Shown here: positions 43,384-53,564 of the stretch, in pieces | How the letters are laid out: each line of letters opens with the position of its first letter | How positions within the stretch are numbered: position 1 is the stretch's first letter | From: Oricola sp. | Lineage (GTDB): Bacteria; Pseudomonadota; Alphaproteobacteria; Rhizobiales; Rhizobiaceae | Direction: 5' to 3' | Length of the DNA: 64,000 bases | Assembly: GCF_022763245.1 (NCBI RefSeq) | Contig: NZ_JALEGV010000041.1 | Coordinates: forward strand, 248,001-312,000 | Position numbers and translations under genes: made by a program | The notes under the pieces: generated by a model | What the model was told of the DNA's origin: nothing | Databases searched by the model: none | The model's input: the letters and a program-made list of their open reading frames with translations, nothing else

Positions 43384-44406
43384 TCAGCCGCCGGGCGCCG
43401 GGCCGGTCGAGGCGCCGAGGAGGAGCCGGGTGTCGAGGCGCAGGCTCTGCGGGCCGGTGTTGCGCTCGATCTGGTCGATCAGCATGGTCGCGCATGCCTT
43501 CCCCGCCAGCCGGATGCTCGACTGCACCACGCTCACCGCGGGGTTCTCGCGCATCGCGGGCAGGAAGGAGAGGCAGTCGTCGAAGCCGATGACGGAAATG
43601 TCCCGCCCGGGCTTCAGATCGTGTTCGCGCACCGCCCTCAGCGCGCCGAGCGACGTCAGCATGCTGGAGCACAGCACCGCCGTCGGCGGATTGTCCTGCT
43701 CCAGGAAACGCGTCATCGCCGCGTGGCCGTTCGGCTCGATCATGTCGGCGGCCGTCATGATGGCCGGATCGGGCTCCAGGCCGCGCTCGCGCAGGGCGTT
43801 CTCAAAACCCTCGCGGCGCCAGATCGCAAATGTCATGAATTCGGGACCGTTGATCAGGCCGATGCGACGGTGCCCTGCGTCGAGCAGCCAGGTGGCGGCC
43901 TCGTGGAAGGTGCGCCGGTTGTCGACGTCGACCCACGAGTAGCTGTCCTCGGGCGCGTTGGTGCGGCCATGGACGACGAAGGGCACCTTGAGGCGAGTGA
44001 GGAGGGCGATCCGCTCGTCGTCGAACCGCGGTCCGTGCACGATCATCCCGTCGATGCGCCTGTTGCGGTACAATGTCTCGTAGGTCGACTGCTCGGCGTC
44101 CATGCTGACCACCGAGATCAGCATGTCGTATCCGTGGCGGTTGTAGATCTCGCCGGCCCCGGCGATGAAGTCGGAGAAATGCGGATTGATCATGTCGTGC
44201 GACGACAGTGGCACGACATGGCCGATCGTGCTCGACTTGCCGGTCGCCAGCCGCCGGGCGTTGGAATTGGGCTGGTAGTTCATCTGGCGCGCGAAGTCCT
44301 GCACGCGCCGCCGCGTGGTCTCGCTCACCTCCGGATAGCCGTTCAGGGCACGGCTCACCGTGGTTTGCGAAAGGCCGAGTTTTTCCGACAATTCCTTGAG
44401 ATTCAC
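43384..44406 (-). CDS. aglR: LacI-family repressor of the alpha-glucoside operon (AglR)
   Basis: The 340-residue protein has an N-terminal LacI HTH (LKELSEKLGLSQTTVSRALNG, residues 3-23), a hinge helix (ATGKSSTIGHVVP) and a periplasmic-binding-protein-like sugar domain. It starts with GTG at 44406, six bases after GAGGGGC; the longer frame to 44496 carries unrelated sequence. It diverges from aglE in the arrangement known for rhizobial agl loci. Two CAAAGxGCTTTG palindromes in the gap are likely its operators. It should repress aglEFGAK until an alpha-glucoside or derivative binds. Confidence 0.92.
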   Translation of the reverse strand: MNLKELSEKLGLSQTTVSRALNGYPEVSETTRRRVQDFARQMNYQPNSNARRLATGKSSTIGHVVPLSSHDMINPHFSDFIAGAGEIYNRHGYDMLISVVSMDAEQSTYETLYRNRRIDGMIVHGPRFDDERIALLTRLKVPFVVHGRTNAPEDSYSWVDVDNRRTFHEAATWLLDAGHRRIGLINGPEFMTFAIWRREGFENALRERGLEPDPAIMTAADMIEPNGHAAMTRFLEQDNPPTAVLCSSMLTSLGALRAVREHDLKPGRDISVIGFDDCLSFLPAMRENPAVSVVQSSIRLAGKACATMLIDQIERNTGPQSLRLDTRLLLGASTGPAPGG

Positions 44407-44432
44407 GCGATGCCCCTCCTCCAAAAGGCATT

Positions 44433-44444
44433 CAAAGGGCTTTG
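44433..44444. promoter_or_regulatory. AglR operator-like palindrome, proximal to aglR
   Basis: CAAAGGGCTTTG is a 12-base near-perfect palindrome, one base different from the downstream palindrome at 44612. It lies 27 bases upstream of the aglR start and could autoregulate aglR. Confidence 0.55.
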
Positions 44445-44573
44445 GATAGTGCACAAAAACGCAGCCATTGGCCAGTTTTTTGATTCTGTGCCACACTTCA
44501 CTAGGTCACTGCGAAAAGCTGCAATGACTTGGCGTCATTGATGAACGACAAGGCGCCGGGACAAATATTTCGC

Positions 44574-44623
44574 TTGACTTCAAAAGGCACTACGCCAAGT
44601 CTGTGGGCAGCCAAAGCGCTTTG
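44574..44623 (+). promoter_or_regulatory. aglE promoter and AglR operator
   Basis: TTGACT at 44574-44579 is a good -35 element; the matching -10 (near 44597) is weak. The perfect palindrome CAAAGCGCTTTG at 44612-44623 sits at the expected start of transcription, where a LacI-type repressor would block initiation. The rest of the 307-base gap holds the second palindrome at 44433 and no other gene. Confidence 0.6.
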
Positions 44624-44713
44624 ACTGGCTTTGCGCATCGTGCATGCATGCAAGTGTGAATGTACCTTGAGCCGGATGGCTCGTTTGGAAAATCGATCCT
44701 GGGAGGATTTTCG

Positions 44714-45988
44714 ATGAAGAAGACAATCATGGCGGGCTTCGCCGCCGCCTTGTTGACTGGCGCCGCCGGCTCGGCCGGCGCTGAACAGCTGACGGTTTTC
44801 GGCCCGTGGCTCGGGCCGGACCAGGAAAACGTCGAGGCCGTGCTGAAGGTGTTCGCCGACAAGTCCGGTCATGACGTGCGCTACGTCGGTTCCGACAGCT
44901 TCGAGCAGCAGATCGTCGTCGATCTGGAAGCCGGCTCGGCGCCGAATGTCGCAGCCTTCCCGCAGCCGGGCCTCGCCTCCGACATGGCGTCGCGCGGCTT
45001 CCTTGCGCCGCTTGGCGACGACGTGGCCGACTGGCTGCGCGAGAACTACGCCGCCGGCGATTCCTGGGTCGATCTGGGCACCTATACCGGCCAGGACGGC
45101 GAAGACCACTTCTACGGCTTCCCCTACAAGAACGACGTGAAGTCGCTCGTGTGGTACATCCCGGAGAACTTCGAGGACGCGGGCTATGACATCCCGACGA
45201 CCATGGAAGAGCTCAAGGCGCTGACCCAGCAGATCGTCGACGACGGCGGCACGCCGTGGTGCATCGGCCTCGGCTCCGGCGCCGCGACCGGCTGGCCGGC
45301 CACCGACTGGGTGGAAGACCTGATGCTGCGCACCACCTCGCCGGAAAACTACGACAAGTGGGTCTCCAACGAGATGAAGTTCAACGATCCGGTGGTCGTC
45401 GCCGCGATCGAGGAGTTCGGCTGGTTCGCGCGCAACGACGCCTATGTGGCGGGTGGCGCCGGCGCTGTCGCCTCCACCGACTTCCGTGACTCGCCGAAGG
45501 GCCTCTTCTCGTCGCCGCCACAGTGCTACATGCACCGCCAGGCGTCGTTCATCCCGGCGTTCTTCCCGGAAGGCACCGCGGTGGGCGAGGACGTCGACTT
45601 CTTCTACTTCCCGGCCTATGCCGACAAGGATCTCGGCACGCCGGTCCTCGGCGCGGGGACGACCTGGGTCATCACCAACGAGAACCAGGCCGCCCACGAC
45701 CTGATCGCCTTCCTGCAGACGCCGGAAGCGCATGAGACCTGGATGGCGCGCAAGGGCTTCCTGACCCCGTTCAAGGGCGTCAACCCGGATGCCTTCGGCG
45801 ATCCGACCCTGAAGAAGATGAACGAGATCCTGCTCAACGCCACCACCTTCCGGTTTGATGGTTCCGACCTGATGCCGGGCGGCGTCGGCGCGGGTTCGTT
45901 CTGGACCGGCATGGTCGATTACACGGGTGGCAAATCCGCAGAGGACGTCGCCAACGCAATCCAGGATTCCTGGGATGCGCTGAAGTAA
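44714..45988 (+). CDS. aglE: Alpha-glucoside ABC transporter substrate-binding protein AglE
   Basis: The 424-residue protein has a signal peptide (MKKTIMAGFAAALLTGAAGSAGA) and the fold of family 1 sugar-binding proteins. It binds alpha-glucosides such as sucrose, maltose or trehalose in the periplasm and delivers them to AglFG. Family markers are the FPYKNDVKSLVWYIPENF and LGAGTTWVITNENQAA segments. The start is at 44714, with GGGAGG nine bases upstream; the longer frame lacks a signal peptide. The next gene is preceded by a hairpin that may protect the highly expressed aglE message. Confidence 0.95.
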   Translation: MKKTIMAGFAAALLTGAAGSAGAEQLTVFGPWLGPDQENVEAVLKVFADKSGHDVRYVGSDSFEQQIVVDLEAGSAPNVAAFPQPGLASDMASRGFLAPLGDDVADWLRENYAAGDSWVDLGTYTGQDGEDHFYGFPYKNDVKSLVWYIPENFEDAGYDIPTTMEELKALTQQIVDDGGTPWCIGLGSGAATGWPATDWVEDLMLRTTSPENYDKWVSNEMKFNDPVVVAAIEEFGWFARNDAYVAGGAGAVASTDFRDSPKGLFSSPPQCYMHRQASFIPAFFPEGTAVGEDVDFFYFPAYADKDLGTPVLGAGTTWVITNENQAAHDLIAFLQTPEAHETWMARKGFLTPFKGVNPDAFGDPTLKKMNEILLNATTFRFDGSDLMPGGVGAGSFWTGMVDYTGGKSAEDVANAIQDSWDALK

Positions 45989-46018
45989 GTGGCGCATCGC
46001 GCTATTGCTGAATCTCGT

Positions 46019-46044
46019 CGTCCGGGGCACATTCGTCCCGGACG
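46019..46044 (+). promoter_or_regulatory. Intercistronic hairpin between aglE and aglF
   Basis: CGTCCGGG and CCCGGACG pair as an eight-base stem around a ten-base loop, 31 bases after the aglE stop. No T tract follows. Hairpins in this position often raise the level of binding-protein mRNA relative to the permease genes. Confidence 0.5.
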
Positions 46045-46080
46045 GCACGTCTGGGGCGACACGGTTTTTGGGAGGAAGCC

Positions 46081-47322
46081 ATGCATCCTGCTCTGCTGGG
46101 ACTGATCACGATCATCGCCGGCGTCGGCGGTTGTCTGGGCTATTTCTTCCTGTCCAACCTCGTCCTCGACAAGGTCCTGTTTCCCGCGTCCGGGCCCAAT
46201 GCCGGACGCAACATCAACCGCGCCAACCTGGTGCGGCCCTGGCTCTTCCTGTTTCCCGCGATCTTCGCGCTCGGCCTCTATCTCGCCTATCCCGTCTTCG
46301 AGACGCTGCGCCTGTCGCTGACCGATCGTGACGCCGGCGGCGCCTTTGTGGGGCTCGATCATTATCGCCAGATGGCGGCCGAACCGAAATTCTGGGAAGC
46401 GATGCGCAACAACATGATGTGGCTCATCGTGGTGCCGGCCGCGTCGACCGCTTTCGGTCTGATGGCGGCGCAGCTTACCGACCGCATCAAATGGGGCAAC
46501 ATCGCCAAGTCGCTGATCTTCATGCCGATGGCGATCTCCTTTGTCGGCGCCTCGGTCATCTTCAAACTCGTTTATGACGCGCGCCCCGCCGGTCAGGAGC
46601 AGATCGGCGTGCTCAACGCGGTCTGGCTCACCTTCGACGGCGGTCTCTGGTCCGTGCTCGCGCTGCGCGTCGTGCCGGCGATCGTCCTCCTGGCCTTCGC
46701 CGCGCTGATGCTCTACGCGCTCTATGCCTTCCTGACGCCCGTGTTCAGGCCGCAGGCCTCCCATTCCGGCAGCAACTGGCTGGCGACGCTTGGCCGCATC
46801 GTCGGCTCGGTCGGCGTCGCCTGGCTCGCCTTCCTGTCCGCGCGCTCGCTGATCTCGCTCTTCACGATGAGCTTTCCCTACGGCGAGCCCCAGACCTGGC
46901 TGACGGTGCCCTTCTGGAACAATTTCTTCCTGATGGCCGTCCTGGTCTGGATCCAGACGGGTTTTGCCATGGTCATCCTGTCGGCGGCGCTGCGCGGCAT
47001 CCCCGAGGAGACCATCGAGGCCGCCGTCATCGACGGCGCCGGGCCGTTCGACATCTTCTTCAAGATCAAGGTGCCGCAGATCATGGGCACGATCGTCGTC
47101 GTGTGGACGACGATCACCCTGGTCGTGCTCAAGGTCTTCGACATCGTCTACGCCATGACCAACGGCCAGTGGGAGACCCAGGTTCTCGCCAATTACATGT
47201 TCGACAAGCTGTTCCGTGCCAATGACTGGGGGGTCGGTTCGGCCAGCGCGATCGTCATCATGCTGCTGGTGTCGCCGATCCTGGTCTGGAACGTCTACAA
47301 CGCCCGCAAGGAAATGCGCTGA
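46081..47322 (+). CDS. aglF: Alpha-glucoside ABC transporter permease AglF
   Basis: The 413-residue inner-membrane permease has about seven to eight hydrophobic segments and a C-terminal BPD_transp_1 domain. Its EAA motif is EAAVIDGAGPFDIFFKIKVP (near residue 318), which docks the ATPase AglK. A long insert in the middle (about 160-245) is typical of AglF. GGGAGGAAGCC lies directly before the ATG. It forms the permease heterodimer with AglG, encoded immediately downstream. Confidence 0.95.
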   Translation: MHPALLGLITIIAGVGGCLGYFFLSNLVLDKVLFPASGPNAGRNINRANLVRPWLFLFPAIFALGLYLAYPVFETLRLSLTDRDAGGAFVGLDHYRQMAAEPKFWEAMRNNMMWLIVVPAASTAFGLMAAQLTDRIKWGNIAKSLIFMPMAISFVGASVIFKLVYDARPAGQEQIGVLNAVWLTFDGGLWSVLALRVVPAIVLLAFAALMLYALYAFLTPVFRPQASHSGSNWLATLGRIVGSVGVAWLAFLSARSLISLFTMSFPYGEPQTWLTVPFWNNFFLMAVLVWIQTGFAMVILSAALRGIPEETIEAAVIDGAGPFDIFFKIKVPQIMGTIVVVWTTITLVVLKVFDIVYAMTNGQWETQVLANYMFDKLFRANDWGVGSASAIVIMLLVSPILVWNVYNARKEMR

Positions 47323-47335
47323 GGAGGCCGGAACC

Positions 47336-48493
47336 ATGTCATCGATCGCTGGCAGCAAATCCGGCCTGACCTGGGCCGTTCACCTCTCCGTCATCGGCCT
47401 CGTCCTGCTGTGGCTGTTCCCGACGGTGGGCCTGCTCATCTCGTCCTTCCGCACCGCCGACCAGATCTATTCCAGCGGCTGGTGGAAGGCCGCCTTCACC
47501 CAGCAGCAGAACCTCGTCCTGCGCACCAAGGCGCCGTCGGAGCAGGGCCAGGAGGGAGACCTGTTCGTCATCTCGGGCAACATCTTCGCCGACAACGAGG
47601 CCAATTCCGACGCGACGATCGTCGCCTGGGGCACGTCGTCGCGCGCAATCGACGATTACGTGCCCGGCGACACCGCCGACATGGGCGAGGACGGAAAGCT
47701 GACCGTTCAGGCCAATGGCGACTACCGACTTGAAAACGGCACCGAGTTCTCGGGCAGCCGCGGCGAACGCGTCTTCGTGACCGCCAACACGCCGCCCGAC
47801 TTCACGCTCGCCAACTACGAACGTGTGCTGTTTTCCGGCTCCGGCACGGACTCCATGGCCAAGGCGTTCTTCAACACGCTGACAGTGACCATCCCGGCAA
47901 CCGTCATCCCGATCGTGATTGCCGCCTTCGCCGCCTATGCGCTCGCCTGGATGCGCTTTCCCGGCCGCGCGCTGCTGATCGCGGCTGTCGTCGCGCTCCT
48001 CGTCGTGCCGCTGCAACTGGCGCTGATCCCGCTTCTGCGGCTGCATCTGGAGATCGGCATCGGCAAGGGCTATCTCGGCGTCTGGCTCGCCCATACCGGC
48101 TTCGGCCTGCCGCTCGCGGTCTACCTCTTGCGCAACTACATGGTCGGCCTGCCGCGCGACATCATCGAATGCGCCAAGGTCGACGGCGCCACCGACTTCC
48201 AGATCTTCACCCGCATCGTGCTGCCGCTGTCCTTCCCGGCGCTGGCTTCCTTCGCCATCTTCCAGTTCCTGTGGACCTGGAACGACCTGCTCGTCGCCAA
48301 GGTGTTCCTCATCGACGCGACCGGCGAAACGACGGTGATGACCAACCAGATCGTGGAACTCCTCGGCACGCGCGGCGGCAACTGGGAAATCCTGGCGACG
48401 GCGGCCTTCGTGTCGATCGCCGTGCCGCTGATCGTGTTCTTCGCCATGCAACGCTACCTCGTGCGCGGCCTCCTGGCCGGCTCGGTCAAGTAA
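47336..48493 (+). CDS. aglG: Alpha-glucoside ABC transporter permease AglG
   Basis: The 385-residue permease has six membrane segments and a BPD_transp_1 domain with the EAA motif ECAKVDGATDFQIFTRIVLP. Between the first two membrane segments there is an unusually long periplasmic region (about residues 45-160). The ATG at 47336 is 13 bases after the aglF stop and follows GAGGAGGCC; the longer frame from 47216 lies inside aglF. It pairs with AglF. Confidence 0.95.
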   Translation: MSSIAGSKSGLTWAVHLSVIGLVLLWLFPTVGLLISSFRTADQIYSSGWWKAAFTQQQNLVLRTKAPSEQGQEGDLFVISGNIFADNEANSDATIVAWGTSSRAIDDYVPGDTADMGEDGKLTVQANGDYRLENGTEFSGSRGERVFVTANTPPDFTLANYERVLFSGSGTDSMAKAFFNTLTVTIPATVIPIVIAAFAAYALAWMRFPGRALLIAAVVALLVVPLQLALIPLLRLHLEIGIGKGYLGVWLAHTGFGLPLAVYLLRNYMVGLPRDIIECAKVDGATDFQIFTRIVLPLSFPALASFAIFQFLWTWNDLLVAKVFLIDATGETTVMTNQIVELLGTRGGNWEILATAAFVSIAVPLIVFFAMQRYLVRGLLAGSVK

Positions 48494-48511
48494 ACAGGGA
48501 CTATTCACTTC

Positions 48512-50179
48512 ATGAGCGTGTTCGCATCCGCCGCACAGAGAACCGAGGACCAGTCGACGCCCGATCCGGACTGGTGGCGCGGCGCGGTGATCTACCAGAT
48601 CTATCCGCGCTCCTTCCAGGATTCCAACGGCGACGGCATCGGCGATCTCGCCGGCATCCGCCAGCGCCTGCCCTATGTCGCCGCTCTCGGGGTCGACGCG
48701 ATCTGGATCTGCCCGTTCTTCCCGTCGCCGATGAAGGATTTCGGATACGACGTCTCGGACTATCGCGGCGTCGATCCGATGTTCGGCAGTCTGGAGGACA
48801 TTCGCATCCTGGTGGAGGACGCCCATCATCTGGGCCTGAAGGTGATGATCGACCTCGTCATGTCGCACACCTCCGACCAGCATCCCTGGTTCGTGGAAAG
48901 CCGCTCCAACCGCGACAACCACAAGGCGGACTGGTACGTGTGGACCGATCCGCTGCCGGACGGCTCGCCGCCCAACAACTGGCTGTCGATCTTCGGCGGC
49001 TCGGCCTGGGAATGGGACGCGACCCGGCTGCAATATTACATGCACAACTTCCTGACGAGCCAGCCGGACCTGAACTTCCACAATCCGGACGTCCAGAACG
49101 AGTTGCTCGACATGGTGCGCTTCTGGCTGGAACTCGGCGTCGACGGTTTCCGCCTCGACACGATCAATTTCTACTTCCATTCGCGGACGCTGCAGAGCAA
49201 TCCGGCGCTACCGCCGGAGGAGCGCAACGCCAAGACGGCGCCAGAGGTCAATCCCTACAACTACCAGGACCACCTCTACGACAAGAGCCAGCCCGAGAAC
49301 ATCGCCTTCCTGAAGCGCTTCCGCGCCGTGCTCGACGAGTTCCCGGCCGCGGCCGCGGTCGGCGAGGTCGGGGACAGCCAGCGCGATATGGAAATCCTGG
49401 CCGACTACACGCGCGGCAACGACCGCATCCACATGTGCTACGCCTTCGACTTCCTGGCGCCCGACCCCATCACCGCGCCGAAGGTGCGCGAAGTCATCGA
49501 GCGTTTCGAGAACGAAGCGCCCGACGGCTGGTCCTGCTGGGCCTTCTCCAACCACGACGTCGTGCGCCACGCGACGCGCTGGGGCGCGTTCGAGCGCGAT
49601 CCGGTGCGCTATCTGAAGCTGGTCGCCGGCCTGATCTTCTCGCTGCGCGGCTCCGTCAGCATCTATCAGGGCGAGGAGCTGGGCCTGCCGGAAGCCGATC
49701 TGAACTACGAGGATCTGCAGGATCCCTACGGCATCCGCTTCTGGCCGAAATTCAAGGGACGCGACGGCTGTCGCACGCCGATGGTCTGGTCGTCGAACCT
49801 CCCCAATGGCGGCTTCACCACCGGCAAGCCCTGGCTGCCCGTGCCCGACATCCATCGCGCCATGGCCGTGGACACCCAGCAGGGCCACGACAGCAGCGTC
49901 TACGAGTTTTACCGCGATTTCCTGGCGTTCAGGCGCCAGCAGCGCGCGCTGACCAAGGGCGGCGTCACTTTCGTGGACGCGCCGGACGACGTCGTCGCCT
50001 TCATCCGCGACGACGGGGAGGCGAGGCTGTTTTGCGCCTTCAATCTCGGACACGGCCCCGCCGAGTTCGAACCGGGCCTGGAATTGACGAAACTCGCCGA
50101 AGCGCCGCTCGACGGAACGGTCGAGAACGGCGTGGTGAAACTGGACGCGCTCGGCGGATTCATCGGACGCGTCGGTTAG
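48512..50179 (+). CDS. aglA: Alpha-glucosidase AglA (GH13)
   Basis: The 555-residue cytosolic enzyme hydrolyses imported alpha-glucosides to glucose and the aglycone sugar. GH13 regions are clear: region I DLVMSHTSDQHPWF, region II GFRLDTINFY with the aspartate nucleophile, region III AVGEVGD with the glutamate acid/base and region IV FSNHDVVR. The N-terminal VIYQIYPRSFQDSNGDGIGDL is the oligo-1,6-glucosidase-type signature. There is no signal peptide. It lies between aglG and aglK, 18 bases after the former. Confidence 0.95.
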   Translation: MSVFASAAQRTEDQSTPDPDWWRGAVIYQIYPRSFQDSNGDGIGDLAGIRQRLPYVAALGVDAIWICPFFPSPMKDFGYDVSDYRGVDPMFGSLEDIRILVEDAHHLGLKVMIDLVMSHTSDQHPWFVESRSNRDNHKADWYVWTDPLPDGSPPNNWLSIFGGSAWEWDATRLQYYMHNFLTSQPDLNFHNPDVQNELLDMVRFWLELGVDGFRLDTINFYFHSRTLQSNPALPPEERNAKTAPEVNPYNYQDHLYDKSQPENIAFLKRFRAVLDEFPAAAAVGEVGDSQRDMEILADYTRGNDRIHMCYAFDFLAPDPITAPKVREVIERFENEAPDGWSCWAFSNHDVVRHATRWGAFERDPVRYLKLVAGLIFSLRGSVSIYQGEELGLPEADLNYEDLQDPYGIRFWPKFKGRDGCRTPMVWSSNLPNGGFTTGKPWLPVPDIHRAMAVDTQQGHDSSVYEFYRDFLAFRRQQRALTKGGVTFVDAPDDVVAFIRDDGEARLFCAFNLGHGPAEFEPGLELTKLAEAPLDGTVENGVVKLDALGGFIGRVG

Positions 50180-50191
50180 GGAGGAGAGATC

Positions 50192-51307
<1,116 letters not shown>

Positions 51308-51373
51308 GGATGGTTGGATCAGTCGAACGTCGAGCCTGCTCCGCCGAAGGCGGGCAGATCGAACTCGCCGCGG

Positions 51374-53176
51374 TCAGTGATTGTCGCGCGGAACGCCCTT
51401 GGTCTGCGCGACCCGCTGGTACTTGACCGCCGGCTTCAGCACCATGCCCTCCGACAGCTGGTCGACCATCGAGCGCTGGATTTCCTGCCATGGCGTCTGG
51501 TGCGCCGGATAGGCGTAGCCGCCCGCCGCCTCCAGCGCGCTGCGCCGCGCCGCCAGCTCCTCGTCGGGCAGCAGGATGTCGGCCTCGCCCTTCTTCAGGT
51601 CGATGCGGATGCGGTCGCCGTTGCGCAGCAGCGCCAGTCCGCCCATCGCGGCGGCCTCCGGTGAGGCGTTCAGGATCGAGGGTGAGCCGGACGTACCCGA
51701 CTGCCGACCGTCGCCGAGGCAGGGCAGCGACTTGACGCCCTTTCGGATCAGGTAGTTCGGCGGCTGCATGTTCACGACTTCGGCCGCGCCCGGATAGCCG
51801 ATCGGCCCGGCGCCGCGCATGATCAGGATCGTGTGCTCGTCGATGCCTTCGGCCGGATCGTCGATGCGCGTGTGATAGTCCTCCGGCCCGTCAAAGACGG
51901 CGACCTTGCCCTCGAAGGCGTCGGGATCGTCCGGATCAGAAAGGTATCGCTTACGGAATTCCTCGGAGATCACGCTCGTCTTCATGATCGCGGAATCAAA
52001 CAGCGTGCCTTTCAGGTTGAGGAAGCCCGCATGTTCCACCATCGGCGCGGCGACTGTGCGGATGACGTCGGTGTTCAAATTCTCGACGGCTTCGCAATTT
52101 TCGCCGATCGTCCGACCATTGGCGGTGACCGCGCCCGGATGCGGCAGCAGCCCTGCCTTCATCAGCTCCATCACCACCGCCGGAACGCCGCCGGCGCGGC
52201 AATAGTCCTCGCCGAGAAATTCCCCCGCCGGCTGCAGGTTGACGAGCAGCGGGATCGCATGGCCGACCGCCTGCCAATCGTCATTGTCGAGCGCGACGCC
52301 CAGATGCCGGGCCACCGCGTTCAGGTGGATCGGCGCGTTGGTCGAGCCGCCGATCGCCGAATTGACGACGATGGCATTTTCGAACGCCTCGCGCGTCATG
52401 ATGTCCGAGGGCTTCAGGTCCTCATGCACCATCTCCACGATGCGTCTGCCCGTGTCATAGGAAATCTGCCCGCGCTCGCGGTAGGGCGCGGGGATCGCGG
52501 CCGAGCCGGGGAGTTGCATGCCCAGCGCCTCGGCCAGCGAGTTCATCGTCGAGGCCGTGCCCATCGTGTTGCAATAGCCGACGGAGGGCGCCGAAGACGC
52601 GACGATGTCCATGAATTCCTCATAGTCGATCTCGCCGGCCGACAGGCGCTCGCGCGACTTCCACACGACCGTGCCGGAGCCGGTGCGTTCTCCGCGATGC
52701 CATCCGTTCAGCATCGGGCCGACCGAGAGCGCGATGGCTGGAATGTTGACGGTCGCCGCCGCCATCAAGAGAGCCGGCGTGGTCTTGTCGCAGCCGATCG
52801 TCAGCACCACCCCGTCCAGCGGGTAGCCGTAGAGCACCTCGACCAGCGACAGATAGGCGAGGTTGCGGTCGAGCGACGCCGTCGGCCGCTTGCCGGTTTC
52901 CTGGATCGGGTGGCAGGGAAATTCGAAGGGAATGCCGCCGGCCGCCTCGATGCCCGCGCGCACGCGCTTGGCCAGTTCGATATGGTGGCGGTTGCAGGGC
53001 GAGAGGTCCGAGCCGGTCTGGGCAATGCCGATGATCGGCTTGCCGGACTGCAGCTCGTCACGCGTCAGGCCGAAATTGAGATAGCGCTCCAGATAGAGCG
53101 CGGTCATGCCGGGATCGTCCGGATTGTCGAACCATTGCTGGCTGCGCAGCCTGGTCTTGCTTTCTCCGCTCATCAT
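51374..53176 (-). CDS. IlvD/Edd-family dehydratase, probably sugar-acid (pentonate) dehydratase
   Basis: The 600-residue protein is an IlvD/Edd-type iron-sulfur dehydratase with the three cluster cysteines Cys61 (SDLSPCNRH), Cys129 ([10 protein letters not shown]) and Cys202 ([12 protein letters not shown]). Its closest known relatives are L-arabinonate and D-xylonate dehydratases. The N-terminal [19 protein letters not shown] and [18 protein letters not shown] motifs are typical of that clade, not of IlvD or Edd. It should convert an aldonic acid to its 2-keto-3-deoxy form. It is convergent with aglK. The first of two tandem ATG codons is given; GGAGGGC suits the second slightly better. Confidence 0.88.
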   Translation of the reverse strand: MMSGESKTRLRSQQWFDNPDDPGMTALYLERYLNFGLTRDELQSGKPIIGIAQTGSDLSPCNRHHIELAKRVRAGIEAAGGIPFEFPCHPIQETGKRPTASLDRNLAYLSLVEVLYGYPLDGVVLTIGCDKTTPALLMAAATVNIPAIALSVGPMLNGWHRGERTGSGTVVWKSRERLSAGEIDYEEFMDIVASSAPSVGYCNTMGTASTMNSLAEALGMQLPGSAAIPAPYRERGQISYDTGRRIVEMVHEDLKPSDIMTREAFENAIVVNSAIGGSTNAPIHLNAVARHLGVALDNDDWQAVGHAIPLLVNLQPAGEFLGEDYCRAGGVPAVVMELMKAGLLPHPGAVTANGRTIGENCEAVENLNTDVIRTVAAPMVEHAGFLNLKGTLFDSAIMKTSVISEEFRKRYLSDPDDPDAFEGKVAVFDGPEDYHTRIDDPAEGIDEHTILIMRGAGPIGYPGAAEVVNMQPPNYLIRKGVKSLPCLGDGRQSGTSGSPSILNASPEAAAMGGLALLRNGDRIRIDLKKGEADILLPDEELAARRSALEAAGGYAYPAHQTPWQEIQRSMVDQLSEGMVLKPAVKYQRVAQTKGVPRDNH

Positions 53177-53262
53177 GCCCTCCGGTCACCACGTCAATTG
53201 GATGCCAGAAGCGTTATGCGAAGGCGGGCGAGGTCACAAGCAAAAGACGATTGGGCGAAGTG

Positions 53263-53466
53263 TCAGGGCAACAGCGGCGAGGCGATCGCAGCCTCCACCA
53301 TGCTGGCGGTTCCAAGCGCGATGGCAAAGAGCAGCGCGACGGCGATGACGCCCGTTTCGGAGACGGCGCGCCGCCTTGCTTCCCGGATCGCGCGGGGCCG
53401 AAGCCGAGGCGCGTCCATGCGGTGGTCCATCCCGTCGAGGGTGTCGCGAGAAGCGCTGATCGGCAT
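53263..53466 (-). CDS. Small membrane protein (67 aa)
   Basis: The ORF has AAAGGAA eight bases before its ATG. It encodes 67 residues: a basic N-terminal half (RLRPRAIREARRRAV) and one C-terminal membrane helix (GVIAVALLFAIALGTASMV, about 39-57). The topology suggests a single-pass inner-membrane protein with the basic part inside. I do not recognise it. It lies 98 bases after pgi on the same strand and may be cotranscribed. Confidence 0.5.
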   Translation of the reverse strand: MPISASRDTLDGMDHRMDAPRLRPRAIREARRRAVSETGVIAVALLFAIALGTASMVEAAIASPLLP

Positions 53467-53564
53467 GGCAAGGGTTCCTTTCCAGACGGTGCTTGAAAGG
53501 GAAACGCACGCAGACCGCATTGGGTTCCGTAGCGTCCGTCGCGCCGCGACGGACCCAGCGGCAA

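Noticed and set aside
47339-49180. 613-codon minus-strand frame
   Set aside because: It is antisense to aglG and aglA, which have intact family motifs.
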